This document shows, piece after piece, positions 1 to 11,514 of a stretch of 64,000 nt of DNA. The notes below the pieces were generated by a model. That model worked only from the letters and a program-made list of their open reading frames with translations. It made no database searches and was not told where the DNA came from. Position 1 is the stretch's first letter. Each line of letters begins with the position of its first letter. The stretch is from NCBI GenBank assembly GCA_963930655.1, contig OZ005619.1:19553752-19617751 (forward strand), written 5' to 3'. Source of the DNA: Myrica gale (lineage: Eukaryota; Streptophyta; Magnoliopsida; Fagales; Myricaceae). The position numbers were made by a program, and so were the translations under genes.

Positions 1-251
1 CGATGGATGGATTCTGCTGTTTTTTATTTGAATGAAAGTTAGTTGCTTAGGAAAAAAAATGGGGCAATATGATGAGTGGCATAAAGAGCATGTTGAGCAA
101 CCCAAGCGCATCAAACCAGATCACTTAATTGTTTGTGTTCAGTAACACAAACTTGGAGCCGTGACCACACCCCTTACTATGGAGAAGAATTGTAGGCCAC
201 TAATCCTAAGAGCAATCCAATCCTATATCTTACAGAATTGTTGATGAGATC

Positions 252-282
252 TTTTTTTTTTTTTTTGCTGAATAACTGAACC
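252..282 (-). mobile_element. Tail-only retroposon insertion, 31 bp
   Basis: A run of 15 T followed by GCTGAATAACTGAACC is flanked by two perfect 17-bp copies of GAATTGTTGATGAGATC (235-251 and 283-299). Read on the minus strand it is a 16-nt body followed by poly(A), the form of a target-primed reverse transcription product that copied almost only the 3' tail. No source element is recognised in the window. It lies in the 3' part of the bHLH locus, between its fourth exon and the window edge. Confidence 0.75.
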
Positions 283-476
283 GAATTGTTGATGAGATCG
301 TTCACCAACATAGAATGCTATTTTCATGTCCATGGGTTTCAGATGCACTGAACATCTACTGTTCCCAAGTACCATAAAACACCCTTTATTAGAGATGATC
401 GAGTCAAAAATCAAAACTTTCCTTTGCATGATCACTATATTATACAGTTTTCCATCAATGGACTAATTATGTTTAC

Positions 477-2217
477 CTGCATTTTACTTGAGGTACTCTG
501 GAGGTATGGAGCACTTAACACCTGCAAGCACAGATAAAGTCCAAGGAATGAGATCAAACTCAAATCTGAAAGCCAAATTTTCAAACAATAAGATACCGAC
601 GCAATATAGAATTACCATAACACACTTGATTGCATCCCTCAAACAGTTCTTAATTGAACATTGCTTGGGAGACAAATCTATGAAAGGCCACCATCCCATG
701 ATAGAATGTCTATTTCCTTTATTGAATTAAACTAGAAAAAAATTTCAGCAACCAAACAATGGAAAATTGGGCATGGCCGATGAAATCCTGCACATCTCAA
801 ACTGGACAAGAAGAGCGTCAACAGGATAGAACTTTCATTACTCAAAATTAAGACAATGCAAGATTGTCACAACCCAAGAAATGCCAGGCACACATATGCT
901 AGACTCCAAAAGCTAAGTACTATTGGGACTTCCCTGCAATTATTTATGTGCTCAGTCCCCCCCTAGTATAAAATGCAAAGTCGACTTCGCCAATACCCCT
1001 AAAACACCTTCACAATCCAATCCAATCCAATCCATTCTAAACCAGGTATTACAGAATAACCTTCCTGTTCAATTGCTTGACAATTACCCTTCTAGAATGA
1101 AAAAAACCACTTTGATCCATGCTGGGCGGCGCAGGGCGGGGGAGGGGGCATCTAGAAACTAAAAACCACTAATCAATCTCACGACAGCTGAAACATCAAT
1201 TTTGATGATGACTCCAAAATCATTTCAATGCTTTAAGCCCATCAAAGGGAAGGCATTTTACATTAATACTATTTGATGCCAATTGATAGGTGGGTAACTT
1301 AAAAAATTCAGCAAAGCATAGAAGGAAATGGCCCAACCTTAACTTGTTCGTGAAGGAACTGTATATATTCCATTGCCTCCAAAAGGACAGAAGCAGTATC
1401 TGTCTGCAGTGAAATCAGAAAAGCTTCAAAATCACAGCAATAGTGCACAACTCTGTTGCAAAGAGCTCAAAAAGATGAGCTATAACGTAAATAAAGCATG
1501 ATCTCCCAGATAACATCCTTTTTCTAGGGAAGCCCCCAATGGAATTCACTTTATGGTCAGTACTGACATTGATAACAGACGAAAACGTGATTTTTCGCAA
1601 CTCTTTCTGAGATAGTCCAATTTCATAAAGTCAATGTCCCTAGAATGGTACTTCAGAAGGACTCATGCTTTCATAAAGTATAGAAATTTGCAATATTTAC
1701 CTTCCCATATGGTGAAACAAGCTGTTGCAGGGCCACAATGCGCTCACTGAGCTTCTCCTTCCTCTCCTATTGTCAAATTGAGCAAATGAAAATAGTAATG
1801 TAAGAAACTTGTGGAGATTCTGAATCAAACAATAGATCCTTACTAAGCTACTTCCCACTGGGTCAGCTCCAAGTGATAGTGAAGGTAAAAAGAAATGGAC
1901 CAGCTCCTAGAGAGACTGAAGCCTACATTAGGGGGATTTCTCCACCACTTTCAAAAAGTGCTTTCAAATGTTCTCTAGAAATGTGGCTACTTAAGACACA
2001 TGACCTTTCTACATTCCGTTTATATTTTGCTAATTATGGCTTTACCTTAGGGACTGCATATCATCTACAAGGAAACCATACTCTAGCAAAACTAGTATAG
2101 GTTTCAAATAAAAAAAGAAGAAACCTTGGCAGATAAATCAGCTTTATGTCGTTTGGATGCAAGAGAACTGAGACTGCTTTGTTCAACAGAACAGGGGCTC
2201 CTTTTGGGTTCCGTCAT
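477..2217 (-). CDS. bHLH transcription factor, atypical, bHLH153-like (partial)
   Basis: Four coding exons on the minus strand: 2125-2217, 1701-1766, 1338-1403 and 477-521, all joined in phase 0 (90 codons). The first exon holds a short polar N-terminus ending SKRHKADLSAK. The second holds the degenerate basic region and helix 1 (ERKEKLSERIVALQQLVSPYG), the third loop and helix 2 (TDTASVLLEAMEYIQFLHEQ), and the fourth begins VLSAPYLQ. This pattern is that of the plant bHLH153 and related group, nuclear proteins in which the basic region lacks the His-Glu-Arg contacts of E-box binders, so the protein may act mainly by dimerisation. A proper donor follows the fourth exon at 476-475, and the usual C-terminal exon is not seen downstream, so it should lie beyond base 1. 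Start is the ATG at 2217-2215. The precise Arabidopsis orthologue is an inference. Confidence 0.85.
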
Positions 2218-4440
2218 CTTCCCTATCTCTATCCCTTCTTCTCCCTAGTTAGAAATAGCAACAAGAAGCACTCTGTAAAATGACAAGGCGAAAAGCAACA
2301 AAGGCAATCAACTTGCATGTCCACACTCCACTTCGAGAAAATACATGTCAAAACCAACTTATTGTATGTCTTTCCTTGATTGTTAGGAAGTTCCACCAGA
2401 CACTACCCATTAATCATGTCAACCATTGTTCTTTTTCATGTTCATATCTTCAGTGGTAAAGATATCTAGGCTCAAACTTCAACATAAGAAAAAAAAGAAA
2501 AGAAAGACACCTATATATTTACCAGGATGCTTGTACTGGAACATTTATTTCAAATCTACAGAGCGATTCCAGACTACCATGAATAAACTCTCATATAGCC
2601 TTATAACTGATGTCTTTCTTTTCTTTTTCCCGAGTAAGACGCCAGAAAGCCACTCAGCTACGATATGCGATGACCAGAAGATCATTAATACAATTAAATA
2701 AGACATCAGAAATTGACTTACTAATAGTTTTAAAGTCCCTAGATGTTTTAAAAGTTGGCGGATCATGGTTGAACAGAGAACACTGCAACCCATCTGGGGC
2801 AGTATTCCATCAAAGAGACCTGTAAAACTTGGTTTAAATATTCCCTAGGGAAAATCAAACATTTATTGAAAGTCTAAGAAGCAAATTCATTTTACTGATG
2901 AAGAAATTGAAACCTCAGCTGGGTGGAAGGTTCATCTCTTGCCTCAAGCTTTGTTCACACCGTCAAGTGGTCCAATCCTAGTCGTAGAAAACAGGCATGA
3001 AATACCCACACATGTGACACTTGCAGTCTTGCAGAAATCCACTCGTGTGCCAATATCCAAAGTGATAACAAATTAAAGTTGACCATCCAATGTGATTTGA
3101 CTTTTAAGAAGCATCCTAGTTAGAGCACAGCCGTTTGTAGCTTATTATATTCGCATTCGAATTATACCTAAAAATAATCTAATTTTTGTGAGAATAGTAC
3201 ACGAAACCATGCAAAACAAATCATGACATTATTAATGTTTCATATTATGAAAAAACACGACATGCACTGTTTGGTCAGAGGGCTACCCCCAATTCGAAAC
3301 ATTATAATACACATCTATCTAATGTTATTATCACAGCTGTATAATTAAAATAGTGTTAGTTGACAGTAGGCTCCACAAGCAGACAACAGGTCCAGGAATC
3401 CATGACGATCAGAATCACCTACACTTACAATAATCTAGTACCAATAATCATAACAACAGTAAGGATGCTGCTAATTCTTCTAAAAGAATAAAAGACGCGT
3501 ATAATTGCTAACGCTATCTCATCAGTAATGATCTTCACCGAGTTCTTCAAAACGGCCAAGGGTCCATTATAATTAATCAATACGGCACCGATTGCCCAAT
3601 CTGACAACTAATTGGGTTTTCCTTATTTGACACAAAATTTAGATGATAATAATAAATAAGACTTTTGTGGGTATCGCTGGGAACAGACTGAATTAAAGAA
3701 ATCGGGTTTGGTGGGACCAGATTAAATATCAAATCACGCATGTATGAACCACAAATCTATCCAATTTTACGCATATAGTCTGCCCACCCACTTTTATTTA
3801 ATTGCTCGAATAAAATGTCAATGAATACCAAATGCCAAAGACACGTAGCAATTCACAAAGCGAGAGTATGTGCAGCAGATGTCGCACACACAATCCCCAC
3901 CGTTCAACCATGTCAAATGAAAGAAGCAGAGAAAGAAAGAGGAGAGATGAAAGACGAGTAAGGAGGAGGAAAATGATTGATGAACAATTAGCAGAAGCAA
4001 GTACTTCGATCAGAAGGTTGACAGGCCATGATTAATAGAAACAAATTCGCCACGTAAATTTTCAAAACTTAGGAAATCGGTTTCAAGAATAAGCGACGTG
4101 CGTCTTATTTTTATCAAAGTTAAGCAAAATATTAAAAATAAAAGGAATGAAATCAGCGGATAATTTCAGGGAAAATAAAAAAGAAGGGTGTAAGCAAAGA
4201 GAACTTACGGAGTACTTAAGAGTCTGCATTGCAAAAGGAGCTCACAGTCGTCTGCAACTTTTTAAGCCAAACCCTCCGAAACCCACCCCAGAAATCACCC
4301 AAACTAGGCGAAACTGTAATCGAAACACAAAAAATGATGGCCTCTGTTGATATTTCCACTTCCTACTTAACAAAACAAAACTAATACTTGTTTCTATTTG
4401 TCTCTTTCTCTGGATGCATTAGTTCAGAGTTCTGCTGGAG
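2218..4440 (-). other. Probable 5' UTR intron of the bHLH gene
   Basis: No coding region is supported here. Read on the minus strand, a pyrimidine-rich acceptor (TTTCTAACTAG, about 2249) sits just before the bHLH start codon. The likely promoter and CT-rich leader lie near 4500-4750, so this stretch is best read as one 5' UTR intron. Small frames such as the basic arginine-rich one at 3832-4035 look like chance reading of purine-rich DNA. Confidence 0.45.
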
Positions 4441-4750
4441 TTTGCTGGGTTACCAGATTGTAAACTAGTGAAGCTTATGCGAAGTTCAACAATATGGTTT
4501 CAATGAAACCACTGAATCCGCTACGTACTTTTCTCCCAAAGGTACAAGAGTTCACTGCAACCTCCGGTCCCCGGAATTGGTTGGCGTAGAGTGTGCTTAA
4601 GGGGAAAATAGTCCGAGTCCAAAGAATTATTATTGTCGGAAGATGGGAGAGACTGAAACTGGGGCAGATAGAAAAGGAGAGAGAGAGAGCGAGCGTTGGC
4701 AACAAAGTTGGGGGGAGGGGAGGACAAAGGCTCCGGAAACTGTTTTATAA
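4440..4750 (-). promoter_or_regulatory. Core promoter and leader of the bHLH gene
   Basis: On the minus strand a TATAAAA box lies at 4743-4749. It is followed, about 30-70 bp downstream, by a CT-rich stretch (TCTCTCTC around 4675-4690), typical of plant 5' leaders. This puts the start of transcription near 4715. The position is inferred from sequence only. Confidence 0.5.
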
Positions 4751-5072
4751 AGTTTGGAAAATGTTTTTTTTCTGATTTTTAATTAATTAAAAGTTATCAA
4801 ATTAGAAAAAGGAAAATATTGATTCTACTAAATATATATGACAGCTAATATCCAACCGTGAAGAGAGGGGAGAGAGATTGAAGCAGTTAATTTAACTATA
4901 GATGAAGTCATCCTTCAAACCATGGTTCAAAATAAAATCTCGCGGCTTGGCTTGTGAGCTGTGATGTTTGTTCACTCACCTCTATTCTTTTTTTTCGTTC
5001 TTTTTTTCATATTTATATAAATATCTTTAAAAATATAAAGAATGAAAAATCATACAATAACTGTCTCTCGTT

Positions 5073-5256
5073 AAGAGCATATTCGTTGGCTAAAAATTTT
5101 AGAATTTAAATTTAACTTTTTAAATTTATACTACTAACATTATTTCTACATGTATGTCAATATTAATCAACATCATGTCAATAAAGTTCAAACATCACCT
5201 AAATATTCACATTATTCTTAAAATTCAACAAATTTTCTCAAACGAACATTTGTCCC
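5073..5256. mobile_element. MITE, family C, uninterrupted copy
   Basis: An AT-rich non-coding element that aligns by eye with those at 9190-9411 and 21050-21595. Shared blocks are a start near GTTTG/GTTGG plus CTAAAAATTTTA, an internal block CTACATGTATGTCAATAT, the block TTCAAACATCACCTAAATATTC, and an end AAACGAACAT. The ends are inverted-repeat-like. This copy has no insertion, so it shows the target site used by the hAT-like element at 21100. Confidence 0.6.
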
Positions 5257-5579
5257 TTTAGATTTTCTGCAATTCTCTGTTCGAAATGTATCGTAGAATT
5301 TAGAAAGATATGACACAATTAGACAATATACTATTTAATATTGTTCATATATTTGTTTGTATAAAGTTGAACATGACGAACTTTTATAATGAGATTTATT
5401 TATTGTTTTACCTTTAATGATTAGACAATACCTCAGCTTATTCTTTTTTTATAGATAACGGTGTACTCATGTGAGATCTTTTCATTCTAAATTTTTTACT
5501 TTATAAATATAATTAATTCAAAATTTTAATTATAATTATAATAATGTAAAAGAGATTGTGAAAAAAAAATTGTCACTCA

Positions 5580-6240
5580 AACAAAGTTAATTAATTAGAA
5601 AAATCGACAGATCTTGCGGCTGGCTCGAAGTGGGTTTTGAGCCGAGCTTCAGTCGGTCCCGACTCCCGTAAACCATAATACAATTCAACTTCGATTTTTT
5701 TCCTTTTGCTTTTTTGTTGCTTTTTGGAAAACGTTTTGTCGTGCCTTTGGCGGGAGCTCGCTGTCAGAGCGGTTTCCGCATTCAGGTGGCCGGTTTTCTG
5801 ACAGCAGGTCCCGCATGTCCCCACCAGCCTCCTTACCTTTTTGATTCGCCAAATCCCCTCCATCCTTTCTCACACCTTTTACGATCCCGTGAGTGTGAAT
5901 TCCGGGTCGAACGCTCCGAGTCTACTCGCTGCGCCTCGAATCCACGTACTCGCCATTGGCACGTGCCTCTCTCTAAGGTGCAAGCGGGAAGTCACAGTCT
6001 ACAAAGGGGTAGATAGATGTTGGGGGGCGAATTCGGAACCTTGGGGTCCACAAGACACTGCGGCCGTGGCCGTGCGCTCGAAAGTCCAAGGGAGGAGGAT
6101 TTTAGTCATCTGTGGGACCCACGCGGTTTTGATCTTTGTCGCTTGGGAGTACTTCCCGGGTAGAAGACCTAAACGTTGTACCGGAGCCCATAGCCTCATA
6201 GTAATGTCTCTCTCTCCCTCCCAGTACTGTTTATCCTTTG
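5580..6240. other. GC-rich island of unknown role
   Basis: About 650 bp much richer in G and C than the spacer around it, with frequent CpG. It holds a G-box inside a 10-bp palindrome (GGCACGTGCC, 5958-5967). Open frames of up to 155 codons occur on both strands but none resembles a known protein, and long frames are expected in GC-rich DNA. It could be a regulatory island, a degraded exon or an insertion. Confidence 0.4.
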
Positions 6241-6745
6241 AAACTCGTTCACAACAGTATTCGATTGAGTTGTGTTTTGAGAATTTTTTGTGTTTTAAAA
6301 ATTTTTAGGTGATGTTAAATTTATTGATATGTGCGTTGTAGTTATTTTTATGTAATGTTAAAAATAATGTTTGGTTGTAAAAAAATTTGTGTTGTGAAGA
6401 TTATAAAAAATCTCGAAAATACTGGTTAAACGAACGGTCCCTCATTTACATTTTTTTTAACGAAGAACTTTCCACTATATATTATAATATTTTGAAAAAA
6501 GAAAAACTCAATCAAATGAGAAGAGACGGATTTAAATCGTATCGTTTGCGAGTGAACTTTTAACTTAATTAATATTATGAAATAGGTTCTAGCGGCTGGG
6601 ATTTGTTACTGTACTTTTAATCCAATCGGTACGTTCCGTAGTTATATTTGGTCAATTCTAGTTCGGTATAAAAGTCGAGTGGAACCGAAATTTTTCCCAT
6701 TACAAATCAAAAGACACAGACTAATGCTTTTATATGCAATAAAAA

Positions 6746-6918
6746 GGATGTTTGAGGGTGAAAATTTTGAGTATTGGAGTTTGAGAAATGTTATAAAGTA
6801 AAAATATGTTATGGGAGTCGGTGAAAAAGTAAAGAGAGATAATATTTTTAATAAGTATTATAAAAATAAAAAATTATATGGTGAATTTTTTATGATTAAA
6901 CTCGGGCACCAAACATTT
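6746..6918. mobile_element. MITE, family B
   Basis: A non-coding AT-rich element with ends GGATGTTTGAGGG and CACCAAACATT, which form an imperfect terminal inverted repeat. It is the same family, in opposite orientation, as the copy at 29309-29503: both share GGGTGAAAATTTT near one end and ATTTTTTATGATTAAAC near the other. Confidence 0.6.
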
Positions 6919-8304
6919 AGAAAATATATGTACTCCTTTGAACTCAGTATACAATGACGTGGAACTTGGACAAACCAATAATTTATAAAGATTATTTTAT
7001 TCTATTTATTATATTTCATTGGTTTCAAATTTTACCATCTGAGACTGATAGATAGGTTGAGATTGACGAATGATTTTATTAGTGTTGTGGTAATGAATTC
7101 GTTCAATGAATAATAATTATAGTTCAAACCCATCATTTTACAATAGAGCACTCATATGATCATGCTCAAAGATGATTATTACACTGGATATTCATCCTCC
7201 GTTTTGTTGCTTACAAAAAATAAAAATTATTGTTGATCCTTTTGTGTTCACTGCTTGCAATCAAATGTCTTCTTCAGATAAAAAGGTTTGATCCCACCAG
7301 ATCAAGACAAGCAGTCAAGCATCGTAGAATTGAGGTTGGTTTGGGAATTAATCCTAGCTATCTTATTGGATGTATATATAGCTCGTATGTATCACAGTTT
7401 CGTTTAGTTTATAGGTTGTTGGGAGCCGGGGGCTTGGTAGTTGGTCAGTCTCATTTGATCCATAGGAGCTACCCAATGCTTATTAGAAGTCTCGCGAGAA
7501 TGCAGCCAACCTGCAATTATGCCAGAAAACATGGCTTATAGTCCTGATAAAACCAAAGCGGCCCGGGTTGAATAGGACATCAACCTTTTCGGTCTTGCAT
7601 GGCAGAAGGGTTCAATGATAGCGAACTCCTCCAAGAAAAAAGAAAAAGCAAGACAAACTACCGATGACACCATGTCACAGAGTTGTTTGGTAATAATATT
7701 GCATGGTCAAAACGTACACAACAGCTCCATTTTCAAATGACGACGGCAGATCACAGATCACAGGTGGATTGGTTGGAGAGTTTTATATTGATCTATGGAC
7801 TCCGTTCCGTCCGTGAACGAGTTGCAAAGCCATACTGGTATTTTTAATCGGAGTAACCTCCGTGACGTTTTAGAGACAAATCTTGTTGGGATTACAGAAA
7901 TCATGGCTGCGGACATGGATTTTCCTTATTTCTGTGCCTGTTTGAATCTGAAACATATCACCAAAGTCAACAAAGAAAGGGCCGGTGTGCATCGAAGAGC
8001 ATGCGCATTACTAACGGGTGTTTGAGTGTGAGAGTGAGTTCGAGTCGCGTATTCACTAAGCGACTCTTTAACTTAACCGCACACGTGGTCAGAAAAGGCA
8101 TAATTAGTCGACCAACTCGATCGATGATTATGCTTCTTCTTCTTTTTTCGTACAAAAAAGACATAATTAGGTTAACTCCCCTAGTGGTTATGCTTCTTTC
8201 TTCTTTTTTCCATTGCGTATGTCCTAATTTGTCTTTTTGGCAGATAATGGAAAGCAATTAAAATTTCCAGGATTTCGTTTTGAATAATGAGACATCTAAA
8301 TTAA
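6919..8304. other. Spacer without recognised gene
   Basis: AT-rich in its first half. Short frames at 7230-7541 and 7795-8025 on the plus strand have no recognisable domain and no convincing splice partners. An inverted motif pair around a loop near 8095-8225 (AAAAGGCATAATTAG and AAAGACATAATTAG) is seen, nothing more. Confidence 0.4.
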
Positions 8305-8479
8305 GGGTGCGTTTGCACCAAAAATATCACAATATTTATCACCAACTAACAATAAAATATTACAATATAATATCTCTCCTATAAAAAAATATAAAAAATT
8401 ACTTATCTCTTCACTTTTACACTAAACCCAATACCAACACAAAACTCAATACCAAAAATTTTTCAACACAAACACAACC
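8305..8479. mobile_element. MITE, family A (Tourist-like)
   Basis: The element starts GGGTGCGTTTGCACC and ends AACACAAACACAACC, so the ends are imperfect inverted repeats. Flanking TAA on both sides suggests the 3-bp target duplication of PIF/Harbinger elements. It aligns closely with the element at 56064-56238; both share ATATAATCTCTC-type blocks and ACTAAACCCAATACCAACAC. Confidence 0.7.
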
Positions 8480-9189
8480 TAAGTAGACTTCCTTCCTGAT
8501 CAATCAGATTACTAAGAGGTGACAACGACACAATGTCATGGAAATGATGATTCGATAGAATAATCGCATTCTCTATATAATTGAAGTTTGAAATTTGAAT
8601 ATTTGAACGTTGTAAGTTCAAAATTTCACAACAAAATTTGAAACAATTCTTTAATCTATCCAAACAAGACGAAATAACACAAATAAAACCCCTCATTTAA
8701 GCATAACATAAACTAAAACCAGAAGCCTCCCATGGGGGAAAGAAACAAAAACCATTGAGTATAATAATTTCCCTTATTCAATGTAGTTGGTGAATAATGT
8801 CGATCGTTGATGGAGTCAACATTTCCTCTTGGTGAGTTCAAAAAGGCTTCTTGCAGGTGCAAAATCGTTGTCAATGCACATGCTTTTCACAAAGAAAACA
8901 ACCGAACCCGTCCACATCTTCTTTTCCACTTTCTTAATGATGGTGATATATACCTTCACCGGAATCACTGTTTTAACACTTTTTTTTTTTATATATATAA
9001 GCGGGTGTCTGGACATTTTATGTGCATTTTAACTAATTAACTTGTATAGTCCTTCCATTTGGCATAAATCGAATAATTATCGAGATAGCGTTCTTGAATA
9101 ACTCTAAAAGGATTGATAGCATGAAAAAGAGTTTAAACTTAAGAATTTAGATGGAATAAACAATTAAGTCGCATGGCCTGATTACTAAG

Positions 9190-9411
9190 GCTATGTTTGT
9201 TTATACCAAATTTGTAGGATTCGCATCATACTTTTATATTTACAATTCAAACATAAAAAAATATGTATTTCAATACAACATTTTATTTCTTTTTTTACAA
9301 ATATAAATCTCTTTTAACAATTTATGCACGTATACCAATACAACTTTAACATCACTTAAATATTCACAATTTTATTAGAATCCTACCATTTTTGTTCCAA
9401 ACAAACATCCC
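9190..9411. mobile_element. MITE, family C
   Basis: The element begins GGCTATGTTTGTTTATACC and ends TTCCAAACAAACATCC. The internal block CGTATACCAATACAACTTTAAC followed by ATCACTTAAATATTCAC matches the other family C copies (5073, 21050). Confidence 0.6.
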
Positions 9412-10124
9412 TAAACTAGTCCCTTGAGACTGTTTTTATTTTATTTTAATTTCTCAAAATAAGAGAAAGAAATGACCTAGCATTCTATCCTAAGGTAGGT
9501 TGGGAATCATTATTTTTTTAAAAAAAAAAGAAAATAATGCACCTATCACTTCTAATGACAAGATTAGCGGCAGGATTACTTTGATGTTTTAACTTTGTCG
9601 GAAGAGCTTCAACTAATTAATTTCTTAAGTATACGGATCTTTGGTGGATCAGAATTAAAGGGTGTTTTTCTTTTAAAATAAAAGGAAAATGCACTATCTT
9701 GCTTCAAGGAAAGTTCCAATCAATCTAGCTAGCTATCTTGTCATGAATGAACGTCTAACATATTATAATATCACTCCAGTTAATGCGGATTTTCTTTTAC
9801 TAACAAATAAGTGGGGTATATCTGACAAGACCACAGTTAGCTTTACATCCTTGTGGACAATATTCTTGCCATGTCCCATCATTACAAGCATGCTAACCAC
9901 TACACATAATTTATAGGAGAAAAACCGTGATCTTGGGTCCATATTATTATAAGAAAACTAATTATTAAATTCGTCACATTTAATCTTCAAATAATTAAAA
10001 TTGAAATGTCAACAAATGCAAGAACGGGAGAAAATTGTACATTTAAAAGATGTAGAGCTGGAGAGAGTGCCCAAGTTGTTTCCAAGTTTGAATCCAATTT
10101 ATTCGTGAAATGGGTTTATTTAAC

Positions 10125-10198
10125 GGCCCATCACAGGTGTCCATTCTTGAGCCAAGCCCAATAAATGCCCACGTAGCAGATCACTCATAGATTGGGCC
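10125..10198 (+). promoter_or_regulatory. Site II cluster upstream of eIF2A
   Basis: Three TGGGCY motifs lie within 75 bp: GGCCCA 10125-10130, AGCCCA 10155-10160 and TGGGCC 10193-10198. Such motifs bind TCP factors and are enriched upstream of plant ribosomal and translation genes. The cluster sits about 550 bp before the likely transcription start, farther than usual, so its role is an inference. Confidence 0.4.
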
Positions 10199-10360
10199 CA
10201 AGGTGAATTGAATGTCTGGGGAGGGAACAGAGTTGCTCCAGTTGGATTTCTTTTTATTTATAATAGTTGCCAAGAGGGGAAAAAAAAGGGGCGAATTGAA
10301 TGATTTCCACTGAAAAGATAAACAAGTCGTTTTAATTTATTTTTTAATTATTTAGATAGA

Positions 10361-10502
10361 CAGGTGTGTTTATTTGTCAAAATTTTGAGAAATATTTTTG
10401 AAATTTTAAATATATTTACTCTATTTAGATTTTATTGAGGTTTGTAAAAAATAAGATGTTTATATGTAAAAATTAAAAATATTGGAGTGTGTTTGTTTTG
10501 TC
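10361..10502. mobile_element. MITE, family D
   Basis: The element begins AGGTGTGTTTATTTGTCAAAA and ends GGAGTGTGTTTGTTTTGTC. It matches, in reverse complement, the element at 31963-32105: both contain GAAATTTT, TTTTATTGAG and TTTGTAAAA-type blocks in the same order. Confidence 0.5.
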
Positions 10503-10739
10503 GGAAATTTTCATCCCATAATTATTGAGAAACAGACATCACCATAATAAATAGCGCTGATGTAATTGTAATTAAAATATATGAAAAAATCTATTGCATC
10601 TAATTTCAGTAATAAAATAAAAATAGAATTTCTGATATTTTGTCGTTTGACTCATCATAGTAAATGGTCTTGAAAAGAATTTGAGGTTGGGTTTATGATG
10701 AAAATAATCATTTATTTTGGTTTTATACTTTTATTCCGC

Positions 10740-11514
10740 AGTACTCAGCAAAACTGCAGCGACCTGCGCGCCGCGTGCACAATTCATCGCTCTCCGACGT
10801 CGTTTTTGGCTCTCTGATTGATGTGTATATTCCGCCAGACTACAGACGCCCGCACAGTCATTTCAAGTCGCATCCTTGGATCCGGTAACTCTCTTTCTCT
10901 CCCTCTCTCTATCTCTATAGAAGCACTCCATGTTCTACTTAAAGTTAAAACGATTACGCTGCGTTCGATTGCCGGGAAATTGTCGGAAAAGATACAAAAT
11001 GAAAAATTGAACGTTGCATATTTTGTTTGTATGACGTGAGGATTTAAAAGTTCAAATACGAGGCCGCTAAAACTTATAGAAACAGTAATTGTTCAATTTA
11101 TTTACTCGGAATTATATTATTGATGATACGGTATGGGATTCATAGGAACCGCAGCTTCCATGTGATTGACTTGTTTACTAGCAAGCGGATTGGGTTCGGC
11201 AGCGAATTTAATTTATTCTTCCGATGCTGTGTTCTTCTTAGTGTTAGTTTCAGTTCACTTCCTGCCTCGCTTTAGATTTTAGCCCTTGGAATAACAATTA
11301 AAAGAAAGAATCGTCATTTCAGGACAATGTGCGAAAATTTAAACATACAGAAATGTATTTAGCTGTTGTTGGCTTAAGCATTTCTGCTGCAGGCTTTTCA
11401 ATCTTAGCTGGCCAAAGCAAATCCTTTTTGAGATGATCCATGCCTAACACTGTCTTTTGCAACCATTTGTTAACAGTGTAGCTCCTCCTTCACACATACC
11501 TCTGTCAACCTGCT
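10740..11514 (+). promoter_or_regulatory. 5' leader of eIF2A with overlapping upstream ORF
   Basis: The leader appears to have a first exon ending at 10884 (ATCCG then GTAACT) and a second at 11482-11514 after the acceptor GTGTAG. An upstream ATG at 10821 opens 22 codons that, after splicing, continue in frame across the eIF2A start and stop at the TGA at 11526-11528. This gives a 36-codon uORF overlapping the main start out of frame. It depends on transcription starting before 10821. Confidence 0.55.

Noticed and set aside
3832..4035. Arginine/serine-rich frame on the plus strand
   Set aside because: It reads as purine-rich DNA within the probable leader intron of the bHLH gene; no domain and no splice context.
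5841..6308. 155-codon frame in the GC-rich island
   Set aside because: Frames of similar length exist on the other strand; composition alone explains them and no family match was seen.
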